Below are positions 33,008 to 41,007 of a DNA stretch of 64,000 bases, one piece after another. The notes beneath the pieces were generated by a model. It made no database searches and was not told the origin of the DNA. It saw nothing but the letters and a program-made list of their open reading frames with translations. A program made the translations under genes and the position numbers. The stretch spans positions 52,940 through 116,939 of the forward strand of contig NZ_RZJR01000017.1 of assembly GCF_003990975.1 (NCBI RefSeq). The letters are read 5' to 3'. Numbering within the stretch: the first letter of the stretch is position 1; each line of letters begins with the position of its first letter. The stretch comes from Cohnella sp. AR92 (GTDB lineage Bacteria; Bacillota; Bacilli; Paenibacillales; Paenibacillaceae).

Positions 33008-33844
33008 TCACAAAGAGGCAGTAATCGGCTCGACGATTCGCTTTATTCTCTCCAGGCCTTCCCACATGTCGCCCGGGCCGTCGTAGATGAGCACGTATGC
33101 GCCATCGAATCCCGACCTTCGCGAAGCTTCCAGACAGCGCCGGAATTCCGCCTCTTCCGGCAGGCCCGCTTCGTCATAATGGGCTTTAGCGTGCAAGGAT
33201 ACGCTGTGCGGCGACAAGAGGGCGATGTCTTCGTATTTCGCCGCTCCCTCGAAGTTGCCGAAATCGGTGATGAAGCCGATCTCCCAACCGGTTTGCTCCA
33301 ACAAACGCAGAGAGCTGGTACCGGTCGAAGTCAGCGGCTTGAAATTCTCGGTTATGACGCGCACGTTTTTGATTTTCCCGTAATCGGCAAGCTTGCCGAG
33401 CGCGGACGCGGATTGTCGGATAGCATCTTCATCCGTCGGCAGCGCCTCGCCGGCGATGATACGGATCCGTTTGGCGCCGCAGGCAGCGGCGACATCGATC
33501 CACTGTTTCGCAAGCGCGAGGTCCGCTGCGGCGCGGCGCTCATCCGACGATGTCAGGTCTCCGTAGTCGAGCAGCAGCGTATCCAGCGAGACGCCGGCCG
33601 CGGTAAACGCGGCTCGCAGACGGTCCAAATAGTCTGCCTCCGTCGAAGGGAAGTGAAAGTGGCCTATCTCGACCGCCGCGTATCCTCGCCTTGCAGCCTC
33701 CGCGGGAAGCTCAAGTAACGTATGTACGAGCGGCTGCTCTTGAATATGCGTCTCATGCGTACCGGAGGCTTCATTCCAGACGGTCCAACGCAAAGGACCG
33801 AGCAGCCGGTGCAGGCTCCAGGTGCTGACAGAAATATAGGACAT
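33008..33844 (-). CDS. Sugar phosphate isomerase/epimerase-family TIM-barrel protein
   Basis: 278 aa. An AP-endonuclease-2-type barrel: YISVSTWSLHRLLG at the start, GYAAVEIGHFHFP near 54, CGAKRIRIIAGE near 126, VRVITENFKPL near 162 (metal Glu), IGFITDFGNFEG near 190 (metal Asp), SVSLHAKAHYDE near 213 (metal His) and GAYVLIYDGPGDMWEG near 250. Enzymes of this fold isomerise or epimerise sugars such as xylose, tagatose or inosose. It is transcribed away from the sugar transporter operon at 34.1 kb, so a part in the same carbohydrate pathway is likely. ATG 33844 follows GGAAGGTGACC. Confidence 0.82.
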   Translation of the reverse strand: MSYISVSTWSLHRLLGPLRWTVWNEASGTHETHIQEQPLVHTLLELPAEAARRGYAAVEIGHFHFPSTEADYLDRLRAAFTAAGVSLDTLLLDYGDLTSSDERRAAADLALAKQWIDVAAACGAKRIRIIAGEALPTDEDAIRQSASALGKLADYGKIKNVRVITENFKPLTSTGTSSLRLLEQTGWEIGFITDFGNFEGAAKYEDIALLSPHSVSLHAKAHYDEAGLPEEAEFRRCLEASRRSGFDGAYVLIYDGPGDMWEGLERIKRIVEPITASL

Positions 33845-34046
33845 AAGGTCACCTTCCGGGATGGGCGGAGATTTAGATCCGCGCGATTTCCTTAATTATA
33901 CATAATCCCTAGCCCATTAGGATAGCCCGGCTATCAGGCCATGCATGGAGGGAGCCGGCGAAGGGAAGACGTTCCTTCGGGAACGGGGCGGGCTCGGACG
34001 GGGATGCACCGCAATTGTGTAAACAACGGTTAAGCAAGTAAAAAGA

Positions 34047-34095
34047 TGCGCGTTGTTGGAGAATCTCCCGTCTTACTATAATGAAAGCGCAACCA
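34047..34095 (+). promoter_or_regulatory. Promoter A of the carbohydrate regulon, with a cre site at the start point
   Basis: -35 TTGTTG (34053-34058), an 18-bp spacer and -10 TATAAT (34077-34082). The bases TGCGC just upstream, GGA after the -35, TCCCGTCT in the spacer and GA-AGC after the -10 recur in the same places in the promoter at 40922. Overlapping the expected start point is TGAAAGCGCAACCA (34082-34095), which matches the CcpA cre consensus at 13 of 14 positions. CcpA bound there would block transcription when preferred sugars are present. Confidence 0.75.
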
Positions 34096-34118
34096 AAACA
34101 GAGAAGAGGAGTGACACG

Positions 34119-35039
34119 GTGCGAACTCGATCTTATAGCATGAGAAGCATGGGCATTCGCAAATTTCTTTATATCCTGCCGTTTATGATTATGCTTGGCG
34201 TCTTCGCTTACTATCCGTTATACGGATGGGTATATGCTTTCTTCGACTATATGCCGCCGATTCCGCTGTCGAAATCGCCGTTCGTCGGCTTCAAATGGTT
34301 CCATTCCTTGGTCGAGAACCAGGTGAAGGTCGATCAATTGCTGGTGATCATCAAGAACACGTTCGGGATGAGCGGCTTAAACCTTCTTTTCTCCTGGCTC
34401 CCCATGATATTCGCTATCTTCCTGACCGAGATCAAGGCTGTCCGCTTCCGGAAGTTCATCCAGACGGTCACCACCCTCCCCAACTTCATCAGCTGGGTAT
34501 TGGTCTATTCGCTGGCCTTCTCCATGTTCTCCAGCGAAGGGATCGTCAACGGCCTTCTGAAGCAGCTGGGAGTGATCGATTCTCCGATTATGTTCCTCCA
34601 AAGCTCCGAACACGTGTGGCTGACGATGTGGCTGTGGACGACCTGGAAGGTGTTGGGCTGGTCGGCCATCCTGTATATCGCGGCGATTATGGGAATCGAC
34701 GATTCCCTGTATGAAGCGGCTCATGTAGACGGCGCGACAAGAATGCAGGTCATCCGGCACGTCGTCCTGCCAAGCATGCTTCCGACTTACTTCGTGCTGC
34801 TAATGCTGCAGATCGCCAGCTTCCTTAACAACGGATTGGAGCAATACTTCGTCTTCCAGAATGCCTTCAACAAAGACAGTATCCAGGTTCTGGACTTGTA
34901 CGTGTACAACCTGGCCATGGGAGGCGGCAGCTATTCCGTGTCCGTCGCGATCAGCATGCTCAAGAGCGTCATCAGCGTCGTGCTCCTCTTCTCGGTGAAC
35001 GGGCTGTCCAAATTAACGAGAGGGGAGAGCATCGTATGA
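34119..35039 (+). CDS. Carbohydrate ABC permease (LplB type)
   Basis: 306 aa from GTG 34119, after GAAGAGGAGTGACACG; the in-frame ATG 34053 would lie within the promoter. Six membrane segments, the first FLYILPFMIMLGVFAYYPLYGW, and the coupling loop EAAHVDGATRMQVIRHVVLPSM near residue 207. LplB-type permeases with ~500-600-aa binding proteins are the typical Paenibacillus importers for plant oligosaccharides. It overlaps the next permease by four bases. No ATPase is encoded in the operon; an MsmX-like subunit from elsewhere is expected. Confidence 0.87.
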   Translation: MRTRSYSMRSMGIRKFLYILPFMIMLGVFAYYPLYGWVYAFFDYMPPIPLSKSPFVGFKWFHSLVENQVKVDQLLVIIKNTFGMSGLNLLFSWLPMIFAIFLTEIKAVRFRKFIQTVTTLPNFISWVLVYSLAFSMFSSEGIVNGLLKQLGVIDSPIMFLQSSEHVWLTMWLWTTWKVLGWSAILYIAAIMGIDDSLYEAAHVDGATRMQVIRHVVLPSMLPTYFVLLMLQIASFLNNGLEQYFVFQNAFNKDSIQVLDLYVYNLAMGGGSYSVSVAISMLKSVISVVLLFSVNGLSKLTRGESIV

Positions 35040-36004
35040 GCGATAACGCAGCTGAGCTGGCGCCCCATGAGCCGGAGCGTCGAAGCCGATTGGATAAGAA
35101 GATGAAATTCCAGGTCAGCACGGCGGACAAATGGATTACGGTTCTGATCTACACCCTGTTCTCCCTGTTCGCCTTTGTCTGCGTCTATCCTTTCTACTCG
35201 ATCATCATCAATACGATAAGCGCCAACGATCTCAGCGCCAGAGGCGAGATCGTGTTCTACCCGAAGCACATCCACTTTCAGAACTACTTGGACGTGTTCA
35301 AGATTCCGGGGCTGGGGCATGCCGCCCTCGTCTCCTTGGGAAGAACGTTGATCGGTACGTCCTTGACGGTAGGAACTTCGGCTTTCCTGGGGTTCATGTT
35401 CACCCAAGAGGATATGTGGAAGCGGAAGTTCTGGTATCGGTTTACGGTAATCACGATGTTCTTCAACGCCGGGATCATTCCATGGTATTTGACCATGAAA
35501 TCCCTGCATCTGACCAATAATTTCCTGGCCTACATTCTGCCGATGATGGTCGCTCCCTTCTATATCATTCTGGTCAAGACGTTCGTGGAATCGACGCCGA
35601 AGGAGCTGCAGCAGGCGGCCAGCATCGACGGGGCCGGGGTGATGACCCTCTTCTTCAAGATCATGCTGCCGATAAGCAAGCCCATTCTGGCGACGGTCGC
35701 CATCTTCGCGGCGGTCGATCAATGGAATTCGTTCCAGGATACGCTGCTGCTGGTGACGGACAGCAATCTCTACAGCCTGCAATTTATTCTATACAACTAT
35801 ATTAATCAGGCCAGTTCCTTATCGACCATGGTCAATCTGCAGAACGCCGGCTCGACGGCCATGGCCAGCCTGGCAACCAAGCAGACGACGACCTCCATCC
35901 GAATGACGGTGACCATCATCGTTGTGGCGCCTATCTTGCTAGTCTATCCGATTTTCCAAAGGTTCTTTGTCAAAGGAATTATGATTGGCGCCGTTAAAGG
36001 TTAA
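35036..36004 (+). CDS. Carbohydrate ABC permease (LplC/YtcP type)
   Basis: 322 aa from ATG 35036 in an ATGA overlap. It has a ~40-residue hydrophilic N-terminus, then six segments beginning WITVLIYTLFSLFAFVCVYPF; the coupling loop is ELQQAASIDGAGVMTLFFKIMLPIS near residue 196, and the end is FFVKGIMIGAVKG, the standard MalG-type terminus. It forms the membrane pore with the LplB-type subunit. Confidence 0.88.
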   Translation: MSDNAAELAPHEPERRSRLDKKMKFQVSTADKWITVLIYTLFSLFAFVCVYPFYSIIINTISANDLSARGEIVFYPKHIHFQNYLDVFKIPGLGHAALVSLGRTLIGTSLTVGTSAFLGFMFTQEDMWKRKFWYRFTVITMFFNAGIIPWYLTMKSLHLTNNFLAYILPMMVAPFYIILVKTFVESTPKELQQAASIDGAGVMTLFFKIMLPISKPILATVAIFAAVDQWNSFQDTLLLVTDSNLYSLQFILYNYINQASSLSTMVNLQNAGSTAMASLATKQTTTSIRMTVTIIVVAPILLVYPIFQRFFVKGIMIGAVKG

Positions 36005-36045
36005 TCCGCGCCATTATAATACATTAACGTTGTGGGGGGTAACGC

Positions 36046-37845
36046 ATGAACAACAGCAGGAAAGTCGCAAAAAAATCGATGGTGGTCACGTTGGCCGGTC
36101 TCTTCTTGGCATCGGCGGCATTGACCGGGTGCAATAACGGATCCGACAATAAACCGTCGGCATCCAGTGAACCGTCCTCCTCCAGTTCGGGGGCAGCGAC
36201 ATCCCAAGCGGGTTCCGGGATCGACCACAGCAAGCCGCTGACCATCACCGTGTTCGACAATGCGGCCAATTACCAAGGAGAGCAGACGGGGTGGTACGGC
36301 AAGCTGCTCAAGGATAAGTTCAATCTGACCTTGAACATTCTTGCTCCGCAGGTGGCCGGGGACCAGCTGTACAAGACGAGATCGGCGGCCGGCGATCTGG
36401 GGGATCTCATGATCGTCGATAACAGCCAGATGGAAGAATTGATTCCGGCCGGTCTGATCATGGATATCTCGGATAAAATCAAGAACACGAAGTACCTGTC
36501 CCAATACGTGGACAAACACTTTAAGCCGTTTAACGCCGGCTTCGATAAAGTGAATCCGGAAGGGAAGATTTACGGGCTGCCGACCTTCGAAGCCGATACT
36601 TCGCCTACGACCTTCTCGGAAGAGCTCCCTTACTCGAGCCCGATTATGCCTTGGGATTATTACAAGGGAGTCGGTGCTCCCAAGCTGAACAATCTGAATG
36701 ATCTGCTCAACGTCTTGAAGCAGATGCATGAGAAATACCCGAAGTCGCCGGACGGCAAACCGATCGTTCCGATCACCCTGTGGAAGGATTGGGACGGCGG
36801 CACCGGCGCCATGGAGAACGTCCGCTGGATCAGTAACTGGTACGGCTATGAGAAGCCGGACGGCACGACGACGATCCAGTTGAACGCGAAGGGCGATATC
36901 GTGCCGATTATCGACGACAACAGCATGTACAAGAAGGTTCTGCAATTCTTGTTTACCGCCAACCAAATGGGTCTGGTAGATCCCGACTCGCCATCCCAGG
37001 ATTGGAACAAGGTTAACGAGAAGCTGACCAACAAGCAAGTCCTTCTCTTGTGGTACTCCTGGCAGAGAGGCTTCTATAATACGATCGAGAGAGGCAAGAA
37101 CGGAGACGGCAACGTGTCGGTTCCGATCGCGGACACGCACATCATTCAGAGCAGCGACGCTTATTACGGCAACGGAAGAGTGTTCGCCATCGGCTCGAAA
37201 GCGAAGGATCCCGACCGGATCATCGAATTCCTCGATTGGTCCGCCTCTCCGGAAGGGCTGCGCTACTACACGAACGGCTTCGAGGGCTTCAACTACGAGA
37301 AGACGGCCGACGGCAAGTATAAGCTGACCGAAGTCGGACAGACCGCCTTCCAGAAGAATACGCCGGTTCCGGATCAGTACGGCGGCGGCGGTTACCAGGA
37401 CGGTCAGAGCAAGCTCAACACCATGATCATGAGCGACTTCGTCAAGGATCCGGATACGGGAGAATTCTACAACAACAATTACTGGAGCACGACGATCGAA
37501 GCGAACAAGACGGCTTTGACGACGGATTGGCAGAACACCTTTAACGCAACGAACGCGACGGACTACTACTTGAAGAACAACATGATCGATATCGTCCCCA
37601 ATATCAACACGAGCCTCGGAGCGGATAACTCGGACATTAAGAACAAGCGCAGCCAGATTTCGGACTATGTGAAGAACACGTCCTGGAAGATGGTATTCGC
37701 GAAAAATCAAGCGGAATTCGACCAGCTGTGGGCGAAGATGCAGAAGGACGTCGTGGGACTCGGCTGGAATGACGTCTTGGCCACGGATACGACCCGGGCT
37801 CAGAAGATCGTGAAGATGCGCGCCGAAGCGCTGGCAGCCAAGTAA
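36046..37845 (+). CDS. Oligosaccharide-binding lipoprotein (LplA type)
   Basis: 599 aa. Lipobox ASAALTGC with Cys near residue 28, a Ser-rich linker of ~30 residues, then a large binding domain (DHSKPLTITVFDNAANYQGEQ). Proteins of ~500-600 aa beside LplB/YtcP permeases bind longer or branched oligosaccharides. GTGGGGGGTAACGC precedes ATG 36046. It lies 41 bp after the permease gene and upstream of a terminator-like hairpin, so it can be made in excess over the enzymes that follow. Confidence 0.85.
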   Translation: MNNSRKVAKKSMVVTLAGLFLASAALTGCNNGSDNKPSASSEPSSSSSGAATSQAGSGIDHSKPLTITVFDNAANYQGEQTGWYGKLLKDKFNLTLNILAPQVAGDQLYKTRSAAGDLGDLMIVDNSQMEELIPAGLIMDISDKIKNTKYLSQYVDKHFKPFNAGFDKVNPEGKIYGLPTFEADTSPTTFSEELPYSSPIMPWDYYKGVGAPKLNNLNDLLNVLKQMHEKYPKSPDGKPIVPITLWKDWDGGTGAMENVRWISNWYGYEKPDGTTTIQLNAKGDIVPIIDDNSMYKKVLQFLFTANQMGLVDPDSPSQDWNKVNEKLTNKQVLLLWYSWQRGFYNTIERGKNGDGNVSVPIADTHIIQSSDAYYGNGRVFAIGSKAKDPDRIIEFLDWSASPEGLRYYTNGFEGFNYEKTADGKYKLTEVGQTAFQKNTPVPDQYGGGGYQDGQSKLNTMIMSDFVKDPDTGEFYNNNYWSTTIEANKTALTTDWQNTFNATNATDYYLKNNMIDIVPNINTSLGADNSDIKNKRSQISDYVKNTSWKMVFAKNQAEFDQLWAKMQKDVVGLGWNDVLATDTTRAQKIVKMRAEALAAK

Positions 37846-37864
37846 AATTCATAGATTCATTTAA

Positions 37865-37906
37865 GAGGAGGGTGGATATCCATGCGATATCCTCCTCCGA
37901 ATTTTG
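37865..37906 (+). terminator. Hairpin with T-rich tail after the binding-protein gene
   Basis: GAGGAGGGTGGATATC (37865-37880) pairs with GATATCCTCCTC starting at 37886 with a 2-nt bulge; the tail is CGAATTTTGTT. It probably ends part of the transcripts and lets the esterase-GH43 genes be made at lower level. Confidence 0.6.
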
Positions 37907-37938
37907 TTACAATCAGGTAGTGAAAGGAGTCGTATAGG

Positions 37939-39462
37939 ATGCTCAGAGTCGTAAAGGTAGAGAACGGGACGGTTCAAGGGCTGCCCGCCGCCGACCCCCG
38001 AATCACGAGCTTCAAAGGAATTCCGTTCGCCGCTCCGCCTGTAGGCGACAACCGCTGGCGCGCCCCGCAGCCCGCCTCGGACTGGGAAGGGGTTCTTTTG
38101 GCGCACGAATTCGCGCCGGTCTCCATGCAGGTGAGACAAGAGATCGACGAGAATAACATCTATACCCGGGAATGGGCCGTCGAGCCGGATATTGCCATGG
38201 ATGAGGACTGCCTTTATCTTAATGTATGGACACCGGCTAAGAGAGTCGACGAGAAGCTGCCCGTGTACGTCTGGTATTTCGGAGGCGGCCTGCAGGTCGG
38301 CCATCCTGCCGAGATGGAGTTCGACGGTGAACGCATTGCCCGCAGAGGCATTGTCGTAGTGACGATCAACTATCGCCTGAATGCGTTCGGCTTCTTATGC
38401 CATCCGGAGATTACCGCGGAATCGCCGGAGGCTCCGGCGAACTTCGGCCACCTCGACCAACAATTCGCGACGCGGTGGGTCAAGCGCAATATCGCGGCTT
38501 TCGGCGGCGATCCGGACAACATCACCATCGGCGGGCAATCGGCCGGAGGCGGCAGCGTCATGAACCAGCTTGCTTCTCCGCAGAACGAGGGCCTATTCCG
38601 GAGAGCGATCGTTCAGAGCGGGGTCATCACGAAGCTTTACCCCGGGACCCGCATGCCGAAATTCCTTCGCGATTTGGCGGAGGCCGAACAAGATGGCGTT
38701 CGATTCTTCGAATCTCTCGGCGTGTCCTCGCTAGCGGAAGCCCGGAAGCTGGACGCGGCCTATGTCCGCGATAAGTACCTGGAGTCCAACCGATTCTGGG
38801 GCACCGTTGTCGATAACAAGTTCAACGTAGGCGATCCGTTCGAATTGTTCCTCCAGAACAAGCGCCGGATGGTACCGGTGCTCTGGGGCCATACGTCATC
38901 CGAATTCTTCAGCGTTCCCGAAGTCAGCGAGCTTGACGAATTCAAGCGCATGGCGGTCGAATTGTTCGGCGACGATGCCGAAGAGTTTCTCGGGCTTAGC
39001 GATGCGCAGTCGGGCAGCCTTGAAGACGCAGTGAAGAAAGCTTCGGTGAGCGGCATCGAATACGGGATCCGCATTGCGGGGCAGGCCAATGCCGATACCG
39101 GCGCCCACGTTCCGCTGTACTATTACAATTTCGATGCGGAGATCCCCGGTTGGGATAACCCGGGAACGTTCCACTCGGTGGATCTGTGGTTCTTCTTCGA
39201 GACGCTGGCGAAGTGCTGGCGGCCGTTCGTCGGCAAGCATTACGATCTGGCGCGCCAGATGTGCCATTACTGGGCGAATTTCATCCGCAATGGGGATCCG
39301 AACGGGCAAGATTCGACGGGAGAGGACTTGCCGAAGTGGGAGCCCTATCGTCCCGAAGCGCCGTTCGGCATGCGATTCGCGGATCAAGCCGAGTTCGTCC
39401 GGGAACAGCCGGGCGAGATGATGGAGTTCCTTGTACGGCAATATTTTAAGAGAAAAGGCTGA
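37939..39462 (+). CDS. Carboxylesterase type B (PNB-esterase-like), cytoplasmic
   Basis: 507 aa, no signal peptide. Alpha/beta-hydrolase with FKGIPFAAPPVGDNRW near 31, EDCLYLNVWTP near 93, YFGGGLQVG (oxyanion hole) near 114, the nucleophile in GGQSAGGGSVMNQL near 200, the acid in GHTSSEFFS near 318 and the catalytic His in GTFHSVDLWF near 415. Type B esterases remove acyl groups; here, just before a GH43 enzyme and after an oligosaccharide importer, removal of acetyl or similar groups from imported hemicellulose fragments is the likely task. The substrate is inference. ATG 37939 follows GAAAGGAGTCG. Confidence 0.85.
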   Translation: MLRVVKVENGTVQGLPAADPRITSFKGIPFAAPPVGDNRWRAPQPASDWEGVLLAHEFAPVSMQVRQEIDENNIYTREWAVEPDIAMDEDCLYLNVWTPAKRVDEKLPVYVWYFGGGLQVGHPAEMEFDGERIARRGIVVVTINYRLNAFGFLCHPEITAESPEAPANFGHLDQQFATRWVKRNIAAFGGDPDNITIGGQSAGGGSVMNQLASPQNEGLFRRAIVQSGVITKLYPGTRMPKFLRDLAEAEQDGVRFFESLGVSSLAEARKLDAAYVRDKYLESNRFWGTVVDNKFNVGDPFELFLQNKRRMVPVLWGHTSSEFFSVPEVSELDEFKRMAVELFGDDAEEFLGLSDAQSGSLEDAVKKASVSGIEYGIRIAGQANADTGAHVPLYYYNFDAEIPGWDNPGTFHSVDLWFFFETLAKCWRPFVGKHYDLARQMCHYWANFIRNGDPNGQDSTGEDLPKWEPYRPEAPFGMRFADQAEFVREQPGEMMEFLVRQYFKRKG

Positions 39463-39500
39463 ATCCGTTAGGGTTCGTTCGGAAGGGGAGCGCAACGAAG

Positions 39501-40916
39501 ATGAAGAAACAAGGAATGAATCCATATCTTCCGTCATGGGAATACATTCCCGACGGGGAGCCTTACGTATTTAACGGCAGAGTTTACGTATACGGCTCGC
39601 ATGACCGGTTCAACGGGCATGCGTATTGCCTCAACGATTATGTGTGCTGGTCGGCGCCCGTGGAGGATCTTGGCGACTGGCGGTATGAAGGCGTGATTTA
39701 TAAGAAAACGAACGATCCATGGAATCCGGACGGCAGCATGTGCCTCTACGCGCCGGACGTCACGGTCGGACCCGATGGGCGATATTATCTCTACTATGCG
39801 CTCGATAAGGTATCCAACGTTTCGGTAGCGGTCTCCGACGCGCCTGCCGGCCCTTTTGAGTTCTACGGCTATGTCAAGTATGCCGACGGCACGCGTCTGG
39901 GGGAGAAAGAAGGCGATGAGCACCAATTCGATCCGGGCGTGTTGACCGAAGGGGAGAGAACGTATTTGTACACCGGCTTCTGCCCAGTCGGGGACCCATC
40001 CAGGCATGGCGCCATGGCGACCGTGCTTGGTCCGGATATGCTCACGATCGTGGAGGAGCCCGTGTTTGTCTTGCCCAGCGAACCGTATAGCAAGGGGAGC
40101 GGATTCGAAGGACATGCCTACTTCGAGGCGCCTTCCATCCGCAAGAAGGGCGACACGTATTATTTGATCTATTCGTCCGTCCGCATGCACGAGCTTTGCT
40201 ATGCGACCAGCAAATCTCCGACCAAGGATTTTGTCTACCAAGGCGTCATTGTCAGCAATAACGATCTTCATATCCATTCCTATAAGCCGGCGTTCAAGCC
40301 GATGTTCTACGGCGGCAATAATCACGGCAGCATCGTTGAGATGAACGGGAAGTGGTTCATCTTCTATCATCGGCATACGAACGGAACGAACTTCAGCCGG
40401 CAGGGATGCATCGAGCCGATCGAATTCAGGGAGGACGGCACGATCGTGCAAGCGGAGATGACCACCTCCGGCCCGAATGGAGGACCGCTTGAGGGAAGAG
40501 GGGAATATCCCGCGTATCTGGCCTGCAATCTGTTCTGCCGAGACGAGGAGCTGTATACGGGAGCTCCCGGGGAATGGATGGACAGCCGCTTCCCGAAGAT
40601 TACCCAAGACGGGAGAGACGGGGACGAGGAAGTCGGTTATATCGCCAATATGAGAGACTCCGCTACGGCGGGCTTCAAGTATTTCCGCTGCGAGGGAATC
40701 CGGAACGTCAAGATCAGGGTGCGCGGTTATTGCCGCGGGGCCTTCGAGGTCAAAACGTCCTGGGATGGGCCCGCTCTCGGAAGGATTCCGGTCGATTTCA
40801 CGAATGAATGGAAAGAGTATTCGACGGAGCTCGCGATTCCGGACGGCATTCAAGCCTTGTACTTCACGTATACGGGCGAAGGGGGAGCCAGCTTGGCTTC
40901 GTTCGCATTGGAATAA
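39501..40916 (+). CDS. Glycoside hydrolase family 43 enzyme with C-terminal sugar-binding-like domain, cytoplasmic
   Basis: 471 aa, no signal peptide. Five-bladed propeller features: the catalytic base Asp18 in YIPDGEPYVFNGRVYVYGSHD, the pKa-tuning Asp in YAPDVTVGPDGRYYLYYA near 90, and the general acid Glu in YFEAPSIRKKGDTYYLIYSS near 209. Residues ~350-471 form a beta-rich module (FRCEGIRNVKIRVRGYCRG, SWDGPALGRIPVD, ALYFTYTGEGGASLASFALE) like CBM6/CBM36-type domains. GH43 enzymes are beta-xylosidases, alpha-L-arabinofuranosidases and relatives. It should act on short imported oligosaccharides inside the cell, together with the esterase 38 bp upstream. Confidence 0.87.
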   Translation: MKKQGMNPYLPSWEYIPDGEPYVFNGRVYVYGSHDRFNGHAYCLNDYVCWSAPVEDLGDWRYEGVIYKKTNDPWNPDGSMCLYAPDVTVGPDGRYYLYYALDKVSNVSVAVSDAPAGPFEFYGYVKYADGTRLGEKEGDEHQFDPGVLTEGERTYLYTGFCPVGDPSRHGAMATVLGPDMLTIVEEPVFVLPSEPYSKGSGFEGHAYFEAPSIRKKGDTYYLIYSSVRMHELCYATSKSPTKDFVYQGVIVSNNDLHIHSYKPAFKPMFYGGNNHGSIVEMNGKWFIFYHRHTNGTNFSRQGCIEPIEFREDGTIVQAEMTTSGPNGGPLEGRGEYPAYLACNLFCRDEELYTGAPGEWMDSRFPKITQDGRDGDEEVGYIANMRDSATAGFKYFRCEGIRNVKIRVRGYCRGAFEVKTSWDGPALGRIPVDFTNEWKEYSTELAIPDGIQALYFTYTGEGGASLASFALE

Positions 40917-40921
40917 ATAAT

Positions 40922-40963
40922 TGCGCATTGTCGGACCCCTTCCCGTCTGCCTATAATGAGAGC
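40922..40963 (+). promoter_or_regulatory. Promoter B of the carbohydrate regulon
   Basis: -35 TTGTCG (40928-40933), an 18-bp spacer and -10 TATAAT (40952-40957). Aligned with the promoter at 34047 without gaps, 33 of 45 positions agree, including TGCGC upstream of the -35, GGA after it, TCCCGTCT in the spacer and GA-AGC after the -10. The cre-like site at the start is degenerate here (the central CG is lost), so catabolite repression may differ between the two operons. Confidence 0.7.
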
Positions 40964-41007
40964 ATATCCATATCCTTAGTAGAGGCAAGCCAAGGAAGGG
41001 GGAGACC

